A program made the translations under genes and the position numbers. Positions 57,882-64,000 of a stretch of DNA of 64,000 nt are shown one piece after another. The notes beneath the pieces were generated by a model, which saw nothing but the letters and a program-made list of their open reading frames with translations, searched no databases and had not been told where the DNA came from. Numbering within the stretch: position 1 is the first letter of the stretch; every line of letters begins with the position of its first letter. The DNA comes from Brevibacillus brevis (GTDB lineage Bacteria > Bacillota > Bacilli > Brevibacillales > Brevibacillaceae), in assembly GCF_022026395.1 (NCBI RefSeq), contig NZ_CP041767.1, forward strand, positions 1,009,001-1,073,000, in the 5' to 3' direction.

Positions 57882-58706
57882 ATGAGGCACAAACCTCAAA
57901 CACGCTCCAAGGTGCTTTCGGCTGACAATGGTGTGGATATCGTTGGCGATGTTCACGGCTGTTACGACGAATTTATAGAATTGCTCAAACGCTTGGGATA
58001 TGAACGAACCCCAGACGGTACATATCGCCATCCCCATGGCCGAAAGCTCCTTTCCCTCGGTGATATCACGAGTCGTGGACCTTACTCAATCAAAATGCTG
58101 CAATTTTTTCACCAACATGTCACGGCAGGCCTGGCTGAGATGGTAGATAGTAACCACGGGTGGAAAGTAGCTCGTTGGCTGGATGGTAGACCGGTAACAT
58201 TGGCTCACGGAGATGAAAAAGTAGAAGAGGAAATTCGGCTGTATCAGCAAGAATATGGACCGAAGAAGGCCTCCTTGCTGCGTGAACAGAGCCGTAGATT
58301 GCTATTTTCTTCTCCTTCGCACATGATCATCAAACAAAATGAAAAAATAGTGGCGGTCGCCGTTCATGCGGGGATTCGCGACGATTACATAGGGATGGAT
58401 TCGCCTGCGGTCTACACATTTTGCCGATATGGCGATGTGGCAGGGACGGGACCGGATGGGCGCCCGATCCGCAGAGAATGGGCAAAAGAACGAAAGGTGA
58501 CTTCGCCCATAATCGTATGGGGACATGATCCGCATCCAGAGCCAAAACGAAAAAATGGCACCATCAACATCGACCAAGGATGTGTGTTCGGCGGAATGCT
58601 AACCGCCTACCGTTACCCAGAGGACGAACTGGTGAGTGTGCCAGCAAAAAGAAATTATTCGGGCTTAACGGATACGCCGCTGACCCGTTTTAAGGCAGAC
58701 GATTAA
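57882..58706 (+). CDS. prpE: PrpE-like bis(5'-nucleosyl)-tetraphosphatase / metallophosphatase
   Basis: A 274-residue calcineurin-type phosphatase. Metal-binding motifs are GDVHGCYDEF, LGDITSRGP, SNHGWK (GNHD/E box; here Ser replaces the usual Gly), LAHGDE and AVHAGIRDDYIG. The ending IDQGCVFGGMLTAYRYPEDELVSVPA is shared with Bacillus PrpE, which cleaves Ap4A and dephosphorylates spore germination components. The first ~20 residues are an extra polar tail. The ATG at 57882 follows AAGGAGG by 8 bases. Confidence 0.88.
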   Translation: MRHKPQTRSKVLSADNGVDIVGDVHGCYDEFIELLKRLGYERTPDGTYRHPHGRKLLSLGDITSRGPYSIKMLQFFHQHVTAGLAEMVDSNHGWKVARWLDGRPVTLAHGDEKVEEEIRLYQQEYGPKKASLLREQSRRLLFSSPSHMIIKQNEKIVAVAVHAGIRDDYIGMDSPAVYTFCRYGDVAGTGPDGRPIRREWAKERKVTSPIIVWGHDPHPEPKRKNGTINIDQGCVFGGMLTAYRYPEDELVSVPAKRNYSGLTDTPLTRFKADD

Positions 58707-58720
58707 ACCGAGACGTTCTG

Positions 58721-59497
58721 TTACGTTTTGAGCTTTTCGAATAGTCGCTTCAGGATGACAGCCTGTGCCCAAAGTGGCAGAGGTTGGTCAGGCTTCTGAC
58801 GCCATTGTTCATCGGTTAATAATCCTTGATCGTACAGCCAGTTGACGGCTTCCTGCTTCCAGTCAGCTCCGTTCCCAGGAGAAGTGGTGGGAACAAGGGT
58901 TGGTGCTACAGTCGGTTTCGGTGTAGAAGTAGGAGTCGCAGGGGGCTGATAGGGAAGTTTAGCGTACGTGCAAAATGCCCGGACTACGCCTTCCGCGAGA
59001 TCTCGCCAATCCTGCTGTAGCTTATTTGCGTCCAATGCATTGTCGGCAAAGCCATACTCGACAATTACCGTCTCCACGCTGCCAGTCTCCCGGTGCATGA
59101 AGTAGTAATCAAGCCGCGGATTATCTGGCAGTGTCCGCGTAAAAATGCGTCGATTCGGCATCCCTTCCGCTGCCAGGGCATCCTGGATCAATTGGGGAAA
59201 GGTTGGGGAGCCGTAAATCGAGTAAAGGACCTCGGAGCCTCGGCCGCCACCTGAGTTAATATGGTTGGATATACAATAGCGAGCACCACTGTTTCGAACG
59301 AGAGCAGTCCGAGCCTCACTTGTCACAGTTACATCGGTTGTCCGTGTGATCGCAGCAGGAATATTTAGAGCCAAAAAGCGATTATATTGGTAGAGCGTTA
59401 TTTGCAAATTCATATCTTTCTCGGTAAATTGCGTGTTGTTGCCACCGCCTGGGTCACTGCCACCGTGTCCAGCGTCCAGAATCACAATTGGAGCCAT
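58721..59497 (-). CDS. N-acetylmuramoyl-L-alanine amidase (Amidase_3)
   Basis: A 258-residue cell-wall amidase. The Amidase_3 domain (1-175) shows the zinc ligands His11 (LDAGHGG), Glu26 and His79 (SNHINSGGG), and the catalytic Glu147 (VIVEYGFADN). A Pro/Thr-rich linker (about 184-208, PTSTPKPTVAPTLVPTTSP) leads to a ~50-residue helical end with WLYDQGLLTDEQW. No signal peptide is present, so it may act inside the mother cell during sporulation or be released by lysis. AGAGGTG lies 7 bases before the ATG. Confidence 0.92.
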   Translation of the reverse strand: MAPIVILDAGHGGSDPGGGNNTQFTEKDMNLQITLYQYNRFLALNIPAAITRTTDVTVTSEARTALVRNSGARYCISNHINSGGGRGSEVLYSIYGSPTFPQLIQDALAAEGMPNRRIFTRTLPDNPRLDYYFMHRETGSVETVIVEYGFADNALDANKLQQDWRDLAEGVVRAFCTYAKLPYQPPATPTSTPKPTVAPTLVPTTSPGNGADWKQEAVNWLYDQGLLTDEQWRQKPDQPLPLWAQAVILKRLFEKLKT

Positions 59498-59657
59498 GTT
59501 GTTTCACCTCTTGCTATTAGAATATGCTTGAGACAAAGATATTGTTGAGGGCAGTGTTCTCATTTTCCAAGTTTTCTAATCACAATTTACAGAAGATAGC
59601 CCAACTATGGTACAATAAAAGAGTTCATAATTACGTATAGAGGATGGTAATGTATTG

Positions 59658-59888
59658 ATGGCTTGGTACAACTGGGTAATTCCAATTGTCACATTGTTAA
59701 TCGGTCTCGCTGGTGGATTTTATGGAGGGACTTATTTATTGAAAAAACAAATGTCCAACATGCAAATGGACGAAAAGCAGCTTCAAGCCATGGCCCGTTC
59801 AATGGGGATGAATCTTAACCAAAAGCAGCTCAAGCAAATGAGCCGTACGATGAAAAACATGAAAATGCCAAATAAATTCGGGAAGTAG
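59658..59888 (+). CDS. yneF: YneF family (UPF0154) membrane protein
   Basis: A 76-residue protein with one N-terminal helix (NWVIPIVTLLIGLAGGFYGGTYLL) and a basic, Met-rich cytoplasmic tail with QLQAMARSMGMNLNQKQLKQMSRTMK, which is the UPF0154/YneF signature. The function is unknown. ATG at 59658 or TTG one codon earlier may start it. A second small membrane gene follows 21 bases later. Confidence 0.92.
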   Translation: MAWYNWVIPIVTLLIGLAGGFYGGTYLLKKQMSNMQMDEKQLQAMARSMGMNLNQKQLKQMSRTMKNMKMPNKFGK

Positions 59889-59909
59889 CGTGAAAGGGAG
59901 TGTCGTTTG

Positions 59910-60089
59910 ATGGGGGCGACCCGGCTGCGCTACACGATGATCGGTTTTATTGTCGGTGTGTTTATCGTGTATTTGAAAGACCTGCCGCTTGCTGAAGGAA
60001 CTCGGTTTGCGGCCCCTTTTTACGGAGCGGGGATTGGACTGCTCATTGACGGCATTATTTTACGTTTGAAAAAAAGAAAACAAGAATAG
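59910..60089 (+). CDS. Small two-helix membrane protein, 59 aa
   Basis: A 59-residue protein with two hydrophobic stretches (MIGFIVGVFIVYLK and APFYGAGIGLLIDGIIL), separated by a short polar loop, and a Lys-rich end (RLKKRKQE). AAAGGGAG lies 7 bases before the TTG/ATG pair. It is probably co-transcribed with yneF and ends at the terminator at 60096. I know of no function. Confidence 0.7.
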   Translation: MGATRLRYTMIGFIVGVFIVYLKDLPLAEGTRFAAPFYGAGIGLLIDGIILRLKKRKQE

Positions 60090-60095
60090 AGGAGG

Positions 60096-60123
60096 AGCCT
60101 GGCGAATGATGCCAGGCTTTTTC
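60096..60123. terminator. Terminator after the yneF pair
   Basis: AGCCTGGC and GCCAGGCT form an 8-bp stem with a 7-base loop and end in TTTTTC. Confidence 0.88.
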
Positions 60124-60137
60124 TGTTGGAAAGGGGC

Positions 60138-61019
60138 TTATTTTTCAAGAGACTCTGCAAAATACTGGACGATAAAATCACAGAACTTGCGTGCAGCCAG
60201 GGAGAGATATCTTTTTTCGTGCCGAATCATTTGAAAATGTCGCTGGCAGATCGGGTGTTTGATCGGAAGCATGACAAGGTGTGGGTCTTGCTCTCGACTG
60301 ATACAGCCGTAGAGGGCGATGCCAAGGCCTGCGCGGACGAGCTTTTGGATAGAGCCGGGATCATCTACCCGACAAGCGAATTTAGGGGTAATCCCTGCTT
60401 TTTGAAAGAACTGATCGTACAGCATTTGGATGGGAAAGTCCTCCTTGTAGCCGATAAAGGACTCCTCAGCCAAATCGCTTAGGCGAACACTGGTATGTTT
60501 GGCTAAGTGATGTGTGCGCGGGACAGCTACGTGAATATCTTCTTTCAATACGGGTGTAGTCAAAATATCCGGCAGCTTGATCGGCAAATGGGTGAAGCAA
60601 ATATCCACTTCGCCTGACTCCAAAAGGAGTGCCATTTCTTCAATGGTGGCTTGCGTGATTTGGAAATGCACATCGGGATGGAGGGCGAGAAATTTGCCCA
60701 ACGGTTCTGATAACAAATCCAAGGTCGACGTTGCCAGATGTATACGACCATGCTCCATTCCGGCCAGATCCGATACGACTTTTTGACCTTCCTCCAACAA
60801 GTTCAATGCTTTATCTACACGTTCCAAATACGCCTTTCCAAATGTATTCAGCCGAATACGTCCTCGCTCGCGGTCAAATAACGGAACCCCGACATCCTCT
60901 TCCAACCGAGCAATGGTCTTGCTGAGAGCAGGCTGAGCAATCCGCAGCTCTTGGGCGGCTTTCGTCATATGCTGCCACTTGGCCACTGTTCGGAAATAGT
61001 GCAATTGCAACAATTCCAT
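60138..61019 (-). CDS. LysR family transcriptional regulator
   Basis: A 293-residue regulator: winged helix-turn-helix at 1-60 (LLQLHYFRTVAKWQHMTKAAQELRIAQPALSKTIARLEEDVGVPLFDRERG) and the substrate-binding effector domain from about 88 to 290. The start MELLQLHYF at 61019 is the usual one for this family and has GGAG nine bases ahead; the ATG five codons earlier is weaker. It is divergent from an MFS exporter gene, which it probably controls. Confidence 0.92.
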   Translation of the reverse strand: MELLQLHYFRTVAKWQHMTKAAQELRIAQPALSKTIARLEEDVGVPLFDRERGRIRLNTFGKAYLERVDKALNLLEEGQKVVSDLAGMEHGRIHLATSTLDLLSEPLGKFLALHPDVHFQITQATIEEMALLLESGEVDICFTHLPIKLPDILTTPVLKEDIHVAVPRTHHLAKHTSVRLSDLAEESFIGYKEDFPIQMLYDQFFQKAGITPKFACRVDDPGSIQKLVRAGLGIALYGCISREQDPHLVMLPIKHPICQRHFQMIRHEKRYLSLAARKFCDFIVQYFAESLEK

Positions 61020-61119
61020 TCGATTCAACTCCATATACTTAGGTATATCAACTGCATGTCAAAAGATATATTTTCGTTTATTTTAAAATCATTATAAACT
61101 ACAACAAGTAAGGCAAACA

Positions 61120-61147
61120 ATCACCTTCCCGGGAAGAAATCGGTGAT
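61120..61147. promoter_or_regulatory. Palindromic sites between the LysR and MFS genes
   Basis: ATCACC (61120-61125) and GGTGAT (61142-61147) are inverted around CTTCCCGGGAAG (61125-61136), a perfect 12-bp palindrome. They lie 21-49 bases before the MFS start and could be LysR-type binding sites. Confidence 0.4.
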
Positions 61148-61168
61148 AACGAGAGGTGTCTTTCCAAT

Positions 61169-62536
61169 ATGCAAACCGAATCACAACAACAATCTGCTGA
61201 AAAAGTTCTTCGCGTACTCGTGTTTACGCTCATGATGACAGTGATGAGTGCTACGATGTTCAATATCGTGTTACCGCAAATCAGGACAGAATTTCATTTA
61301 TCTTTTAGCAAGGTTAGCTGGGTGACGTCTGCCTTTTTGTTAATCTATGCGGTTGGAACCGTGATGTACGGCAAGCTAGCCGATTCCTACAAGCTCAAAC
61401 ATTTGCTTACATTCGGACTGATTCTGTTTGCCATCGGCTCCCTTGTCGGATTTTTCGCCCATAATTATGGCATGGTGCTTTTGGGGAGAATTGTGCAGGC
61501 AGCAGGAGCTGCAGTTGTTCCGGCGACGTCTTCGATTATTCCGGTGCGTTATTTTCCCCCAGAGAGTAGGGGGCGAGCTTTAGGGATCTCTATGACCGGG
61601 ATGGCAATCGGTAGCGCATTAGGTCCCGTTCTTTCGTCTTTGCTGGTCAGTCTGCTCGATTGGAGATGGCTGTTCTGTATGCCGTTGTTCACGCTCTTTG
61701 CCGTGCCTTTTTTCCGTAAGTATTTGGAGGAGGAGGAGCGGGAAGCTGTCAAAATGGACTGGATCGGCGGAGGGCTTCTCGCCATAACGATTACATTGCT
61801 TCTACTGGCTATTACGAATCAGAGCTTGCTGCTCGCACTCGGGTGCATCCTCTCATTCCTTCTGTTCTTGGTAAGGATTCGGACGACCGCAGAACCCTTT
61901 ATTCGCCCTGACTTATTCCGGAGTAAACGCTACTCGCTCGGGCTGGTCATTGCCTTTTTGATGATAGGGAGTGGCTATTCGTTCGCTTTTCTTAGTCCGC
62001 AGTTGTTGGCCGATGTGAATCATCTGGCACCGGGGCTCATTGGCTTTGTCATGGTACCTGGGGCGATTGTGACCGCGTTCTTGGGGAAAAAGGCCGGGAT
62101 TCTTGCAGATAAGAAAGGGAATTCGTATTTATTTTACACAGCGTCTGCGCTACTTTTGAGCAGCTTTGTCCTCTTCTCTTCCTTTGCGGGAGTGTCCCCG
62201 TTCTTCATTGCTGTTTTCCTGATTTTTGGCAATGTCGGACTATCGTTTATGATGATTTCGATGTCAAACGCAATCTCGCAGTCGCTACCAAAGGAACAGA
62301 TCGGCGTCGGTATGGGACTGATGGCAATGCTGAACTTTATTGCAGGTGCACTTGCAGCTACTTTGTACGGCAAGTCGATTGATGGAGGAGCTGCTGTGAG
62401 CTGGAATCTGCTCAATAGCTATCCAGGAGCGTCGGTTTATAGCAATATTTACTCCGCTTTAGTGCTCGTGATACTGGGGCTCGCTTGCCTTTATTACAGA
62501 CAGTTCGGCCGCAGCTCGGTGAGAGGGCTCAATTAA
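61169..62536 (+). CDS. MFS drug exporter (DHA2-like)
   Basis: A 455-residue major facilitator protein with about 14 hydrophobic helices. Family motifs are visible: motif A-like GKLADSYKLKHLL after helix 2, LGRIVQAAGAAVVPA (motif B region with Arg), and the DHA2 motif C-type GMAIGSALGPVL. It resembles TetA(K/L)-type proton antiporters in size and order. Its expression is probably governed by the divergent LysR regulator. The exported compound cannot be told from sequence. Confidence 0.9.
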   Translation: MQTESQQQSAEKVLRVLVFTLMMTVMSATMFNIVLPQIRTEFHLSFSKVSWVTSAFLLIYAVGTVMYGKLADSYKLKHLLTFGLILFAIGSLVGFFAHNYGMVLLGRIVQAAGAAVVPATSSIIPVRYFPPESRGRALGISMTGMAIGSALGPVLSSLLVSLLDWRWLFCMPLFTLFAVPFFRKYLEEEEREAVKMDWIGGGLLAITITLLLLAITNQSLLLALGCILSFLLFLVRIRTTAEPFIRPDLFRSKRYSLGLVIAFLMIGSGYSFAFLSPQLLADVNHLAPGLIGFVMVPGAIVTAFLGKKAGILADKKGNSYLFYTASALLLSSFVLFSSFAGVSPFFIAVFLIFGNVGLSFMMISMSNAISQSLPKEQIGVGMGLMAMLNFIAGALAATLYGKSIDGGAAVSWNLLNSYPGASVYSNIYSALVLVILGLACLYYRQFGRSSVRGLN

Positions 62537-62572
62537 TTGGATTAGTAAAATTATTTTTATTGCTAGCTTCCA

Positions 62573-62601
62573 TTGACAACCAGATGTAAACCGAATAAAA
62601 T
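62573..62601 (+). promoter_or_regulatory. SigA promoter of the leuA leader
   Basis: Perfect TTGACA (62573-62578), 17-base spacer, TAAAAT (62596-62601). Confidence 0.85.
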
Positions 62602-62607
62602 TTCAAA

Positions 62608-62907
62608 CAATAATAACAATAACGCGAAGAACGGGAACAGTAAGTGGTCTGATCTGTTTAGAGAGCTGCGGGACGGTGCAACGCAGTCAGAGAAACCATT
62701 GAAGCTCGCCCGGGAGCGGCAGGACTGAACAAGATGTAGCGCTGCATCGAGCAGTAAGTTCTGACGGTTAACCTCCGTGATCGGGTTGTGCTGGTCGATC
62801 AGGATCAGTACATGAGGTGGACTTCTGGCGAGCAGCTGGGGTCAACGAGAGTGGTACCGCGATAGACAAGGTCTGTCGTCTCTTCGATAGAGACGGCAGG
62901 CCTTTTT
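62608..62907 (+). promoter_or_regulatory. First tandem T-box leader, leucine type
   Basis: AGAGAG of Stem I is near 62660; the specifier is CTC at 62705-62707 within GAAGCTCGCCCGGGAG (leucine); the T-box TGGTACCGCG is at 62852-62861; the terminator AGGTCTGTCGTCTC/GAGACGGCAGGCCT with a T run is at 62869-62907. Confidence 0.9.
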
Positions 62908-62924
62908 GATTTTCTGATTTTCAC

Positions 62925-63194
62925 AACGACATAGAACAAACGCGAAGAACGGGAGCTAGTAAAGCGAATTTCTTGTCCAGAGAGCTGCGGGTAGGTGCGA
63001 CGCAGTCAGGAAATGCTCGAATCTCACCCGGGAGCGGCTAGGTTGAAAACGTTCAGTAGACCTTGACGGATCGTCCCACGTCATCGGGACAGCGAGGTGG
63101 ATTCTCTTTTGACAAAAGAGGGGATCAACGAGAGTGGTACCGCGGCAGCCAAAAGCCTGTCGTCTCTTGTATATGGAGACGCCGGGCTTTTTTT
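62925..63194 (+). promoter_or_regulatory. Second tandem T-box leader, leucine type
   Basis: A near copy of the first leader: ACGCGAAGAACGGGA, AGAGAGCTGCGGG and CGCAGTCAG recur. Specifier CTC at 63023-63025 (GAATCTCACCCGGGAG); T-box TGGTACCGCG at 63135-63144; terminator AAAAGCCTGTCGTCTC paired with GGAGACGCCGGGCTTTTTTT at 63151-63194. No promoter is evident between the two. Confidence 0.9.
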
Positions 63195-63234
63195 ATTACG
63201 GTTAAAACGACTAAAAATTGAGGAGGCATTACCC

Positions 63235-64000
63235 ATGACAAAACGAATCCATATTTTTGATACGACACTGCGTGACGGAGAGCAAGCGCCAGGAGCGTCT
63301 CTTTCGCCTGAGCAAAAAATCGTGATTGCAAAGCATTTGGCAGACCTCGGCGTGGATGTCATTGAACCGGGCTTCCCGATCTCCAGCCCCGGTGACTTCA
63401 TGGCGGTACAACGTATTTCACAAGAGGTGCACGGCGTAGAAATCTGTGGCTTTGCTCGTGCGGTGAAGGAGGACATCGATGCTGCTGTCCGGGCTACACA
63501 GGCGGCAGAGCGACGCAGACTCCACATGTTCCTGTCATCCTCTAGTATTCATCTGGACTTCCAACTCCGCAAGTCGAGAGAGCAGGTGATAAAGATCGCC
63601 CGCGAAATGATTGCGTACGGCAAACAGTTTGTAGACCGGATCGAATTTTCCCCGATGGATGCGACTCGCACAGGCGATGAATTCCTGTTTGAGATGATCG
63701 AGGCAGCGATTGAAGAAGGCGCAACCATTATCAACATCCCCGATACGGTAGGGTACGCACTTCCAGAAGAGTATGGGGCTATGTTTACTCGTGTTATGAA
63801 AAACGTCCGTGGCAGCGACAAGGTAGAGTTCAGTGCACACTGCCACAATGACTTGGGACTCGCAGTTGCAAACAGTTTGGCAGCGATTCGAGCGGGGGTC
63901 ACTCAAGTCGAGGTAACGGTCAACGGGGTCGGTGAGCGGGCAGGGAACTGCTCTTTGGAAGAGCTGGTGATGGCAATTGAGACGCGCAAAGAAGCGCTGG
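63235..64000 (+). CDS. leuA: 2-isopropylmalate synthase LeuA (5' part)
   Basis: The first 255 codons of a ~510-residue enzyme, cut by the window end. It condenses acetyl-CoA with 3-methyl-2-oxobutanoate in leucine synthesis. The TIM-barrel motifs are present: FDTTLRDGEQAPGAS, EPGFPISSPGDF, EFSPMDATRT, INIPDTVGYALPEE, FSAHCHNDLGLAVANS and VNGVGERAGNCSLEE. GAGGAGG precedes the ATG by about 8 bases. Two upstream leucine T-boxes confirm leuA over homocitrate or citramalate synthase. Confidence 0.95.
   Translation, partial: MTKRIHIFDTTLRDGEQAPGASLSPEQKIVIAKHLADLGVDVIEPGFPISSPGDFMAVQRISQEVHGVEICGFARAVKEDIDAAVRATQAAERRRLHMFLSSSSIHLDFQLRKSREQVIKIAREMIAYGKQFVDRIEFSPMDATRTGDEFLFEMIEAAIEEGATIINIPDTVGYALPEEYGAMFTRVMKNVRGSDKVEFSAHCHNDLGLAVANSLAAIRAGVTQVEVTVNGVGERAGNCSLEELVMAIETRKEAL

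Noticed and set aside
62640..63150. Long near-identical repeats as a possible CRISPR or mobile repeat
   Set aside because: There are only two copies, ~300 bp apart, and they carry T-box signatures; they are duplicated leaders.

Overview
The window looks like chromosome of a spore-forming Firmicute of the Paenibacillaceae, most likely Brevibacillus. This is inferred from gene content and style, not from a database match: AGGAGG-type ribosome sites with many TTG and GTG starts, T-box leaders, a futalosine menaquinone pathway, a Lia cell-envelope stress locus, and several ECF sigma/anti-sigma pairs. I saw no rRNA or tRNA gene, CRISPR array or intact prophage.

Layout. 1-8.98 kb: a degenerate left edge, then single housekeeping or stress genes (YitT, AHSA1-like, YnfA, DUF2625, a lone eutH, a cold-shock protein, a nitroreductase, a methyltransferase) and the menaquinone pair mqnB-mqnD. 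9.0-16.3 kb: a Cu/Zn superoxide dismutase, a two-component system and a three-gene ferric-iron ABC transporter; both the two-component promoter and the transporter carry near-perfect Fur boxes. A FrnE/DsbA-like oxidoreductase follows. 17-27 kb: two ECF sigma modules, each behind an ECF-type promoter. The first joins a secreted YcdB/YcdC protein, sigma and a membrane protein ending in YcdB/YcdC-like repeats; the second is sigma plus a one-pass anti-sigma candidate. Between them lie acetyltransferases, a nucleotidyltransferase and a SUFU-domain protein.

27-36 kb: TatD, DUF1259, secreted repeat proteins, a MacB-like ABC exporter, a DNA alkylation repair protein, and a TrmB-family regulator that probably controls azlCD through a shared operator motif. 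36-40.7 kb is the accessory part: a yjdF riboswitch and yjdF, broken gene ends, an IS3 remnant, and a two-gene module with two different restriction-type nuclease domains that I regard as the best candidate for an undescribed defence system. 40.8-48.1 kb returns to core genes: rlmD, a T-box-controlled ilvA, BirA-controlled bioY and a cytochrome P450.

48.3-64 kb: a two-component system cut off from its upstream region by a 1.55 kb IS1182-family element whose transposase is split at an A_AAA_AAG slippery site; an NlpC/P60 hydrolase under a c-di-AMP riboswitch; the Lia locus (LiaI-like, PspA/LiaH, terminator, methyltransferase, liaF, liaS, liaR); prpE; a cell-wall amidase; a divergent LysR/MFS pair; and leuA, cut by the right edge, behind two tandem T-boxes that both show a CTC leucine specifier.

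Regulation is unusually legible here: amino-acid sensing (three T-boxes), c-di-AMP, azaaromatics, iron, biotin and ECF sigma factors can all be assigned from sequence.
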